NCBI RefSeq assembly: GCF_010020825.1
Contig: NZ_JAACJE010000001.1
Span: 744,001 to 808,000, forward strand
DNA: 64,000 nucleotides
Direction: 5' to 3'
Source: Acidovorax sp. 210-6
Lineage (GTDB): Bacteria > Pseudomonadota > Gammaproteobacteria > Burkholderiales > Burkholderiaceae_C
Made by a program: the position numbers and the translations under genes. This document shows, in pieces, positions 63,390 to 64,000 of the stretch (positions are counted from its first letter, which is position 1; each line of letters opens with the position of its first letter). The notes under the pieces were generated by a model. It worked only from the letters and a program-made list of their open reading frames with translations, was not told the DNA's origin and searched no databases.

Positions 63390-63512
63390 GGCGCAACTCA
63401 GGCCAGCGGCCACCGTGCAAGGGCCGCCCCGCCGCACCGGTGGCGTCCCCCTGCCCGGAGCGCGCCGCGCTGCGAGAGCGGGGGGAAGGAGCGTAGCGAC
63501 ACAGGGGGGTGT
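63390..63512 (-). repeat. Long dispersed repeat, copy 5 (minus orientation)
   Basis: Reads in the zapD-to-yacG direction. The second hairpin CGCAGCGC-GGC-GCGCTCCG has one mismatched pair, and the conserved GGGGGACGCCACCGGTGCGG-type block follows. It lies between zapD and yacG. Confidence 0.8.
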
Positions 63513-63519
63513 TGGTGCT

Positions 63520-64000
63520 TCAAGCGCACAAAGCCAGTTCGAACACCGCGTCCTCGGTGCTGGCCTGCAGGTGCCCTTGGGGCATCTGGTGCATGAGGCG
63601 CACCGACACCATGAGCCGGTTGCCACTGATTTCGGGCACCAGCCCCTGGGCGGGATCGATGCGCAGGCGCAGCAGTTGGAAGGTGCGACCCTGCGGCAGG
63701 TTTTGCTGGAACTGGCCTCGTTCGGCAGCCACTTTTTGAGGGACGCCGGAGTCGCGCAACAGCTTCAGCAGCAGATAAATGGACTCGGCCAGCGGTGCCA
63801 GGGTGCCCGCCCAGCCTTCCAGGGCCTGTTGGCGCTCTGGGGCAGGTCGGTGCTGCCACGCGTAGTAGCTGGGCAGGTCGAACCCGCAGGTGCCGCCCGG
63901 AATGCCTGCGCGGCTGCGGATGCTCATGAGCCATTCGTTCTCGCTCAGGGGCTGGCCGGTCTTGCCCGCCTGGGTGTTGAGAAGGCCAAAGCATCGGTCG
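63520..64000 (-). CDS. zapD: Cell division protein ZapD, partial (5' end outside window)
   Basis: About 159 C-terminal residues of the ~250-residue FtsZ-bundling protein. The frame is open to the right edge and includes FGLLNTQAGKTGQPLSENEW and IPGGTCGFDLPSYYAWQH, both ZapD-specific. An internal ATG at 63927 is not the true start. The gene precedes yacG. Confidence 0.94.
   Translation of the reverse strand, partial: DRCFGLLNTQAGKTGQPLSENEWLMSIRSRAGIPGGTCGFDLPSYYAWQHRPAPERQQALEGWAGTLAPLAESIYLLLKLLRDSGVPQKVAAERGQFQQNLPQGRTFQLLRLRIDPAQGLVPEISGNRLMVSVRLMHQMPQGHLQASTEDAVFELALCA

Overview
The window is high-GC chromosomal DNA from a betaproteobacterium, most likely Comamonadaceae (Acidovorax-like). 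The reasons are the gene orders mrcA/pilMNOPQ/aroB/dgt/gltBD and mlaFEDACB-ABC-bolA-murA-hisGD, the high GC, and two families of intergenic repeats that I associate with this family. The family assignment rests on recognised proteins and synteny, not on a search. No rRNA, tRNA or CRISPR array was seen, and no gene-free stretch exceeds 300 bp.

Layout: 1-2097 is the 5' part of penicillin-binding protein 1A, divergent from the type IV pilus operon pilMNOPQ (2363-7417). An Ig-like lipoprotein gene follows where aroK often sits in related genomes, then aroB, dgt and a methyltransferase gene (to 12415). Next come a BON-domain lipoprotein, a RayT-type Y1 transposase homologue whose catalytic residues are all replaced, and gltBD (13675-19928). 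An amino-acid ABC transporter and speD lead to the phospholipid-trafficking operon mlaFEDACB, an ABC-2 exporter, a bolA-family gene and murA. The his genes run hisG-hisD, then a VF530 gene on the opposite strand, a VapBC-like toxin-antitoxin pair, and hisC-hisB-hisH-hisA (30559-37137). hisF, hisI and hisE are not here. A hexose-6-phosphate mutarotase-like gene closes this block.

From 52 kb down to 38 kb the minus strand holds a complete pelABCDEFG exopolysaccharide operon. It is followed in the same direction by a lipoprotein of the spherulin-4 family (GH135-like) with its apparent catalytic acids intact. A galE homologue diverges from pelA and has a Cys at the gatekeeper position that decides whether UDP-GlcNAc/GalNAc is accepted. 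Together these look like an extended Pel locus: precursor epimerase, synthesis and export machinery, and a possible second Pel-cleaving hydrolase. This is the most interesting part of the window.

The last part holds an Fbp-type iron ABC transporter (ATPase and fused permease, divergent), a DciA-like protein, an M23 peptidase, secA, argJ, an AAA protein (DUF815), a MutT-type Nudix hydrolase, yacG and the 3' part of zapD.

Two dispersed repeat families run through the window. Five copies of a ~120-bp element contain short hairpins whose stems differ in sequence between copies but keep pairing. About nine copies of a ~48-bp GCTAT...ATAGC element lie at gene ends, and several supply start codons, stop codons or terminal residues of host genes (hisH, hisD, gltB, galE, mutT); the long element supplies the end of hisA.
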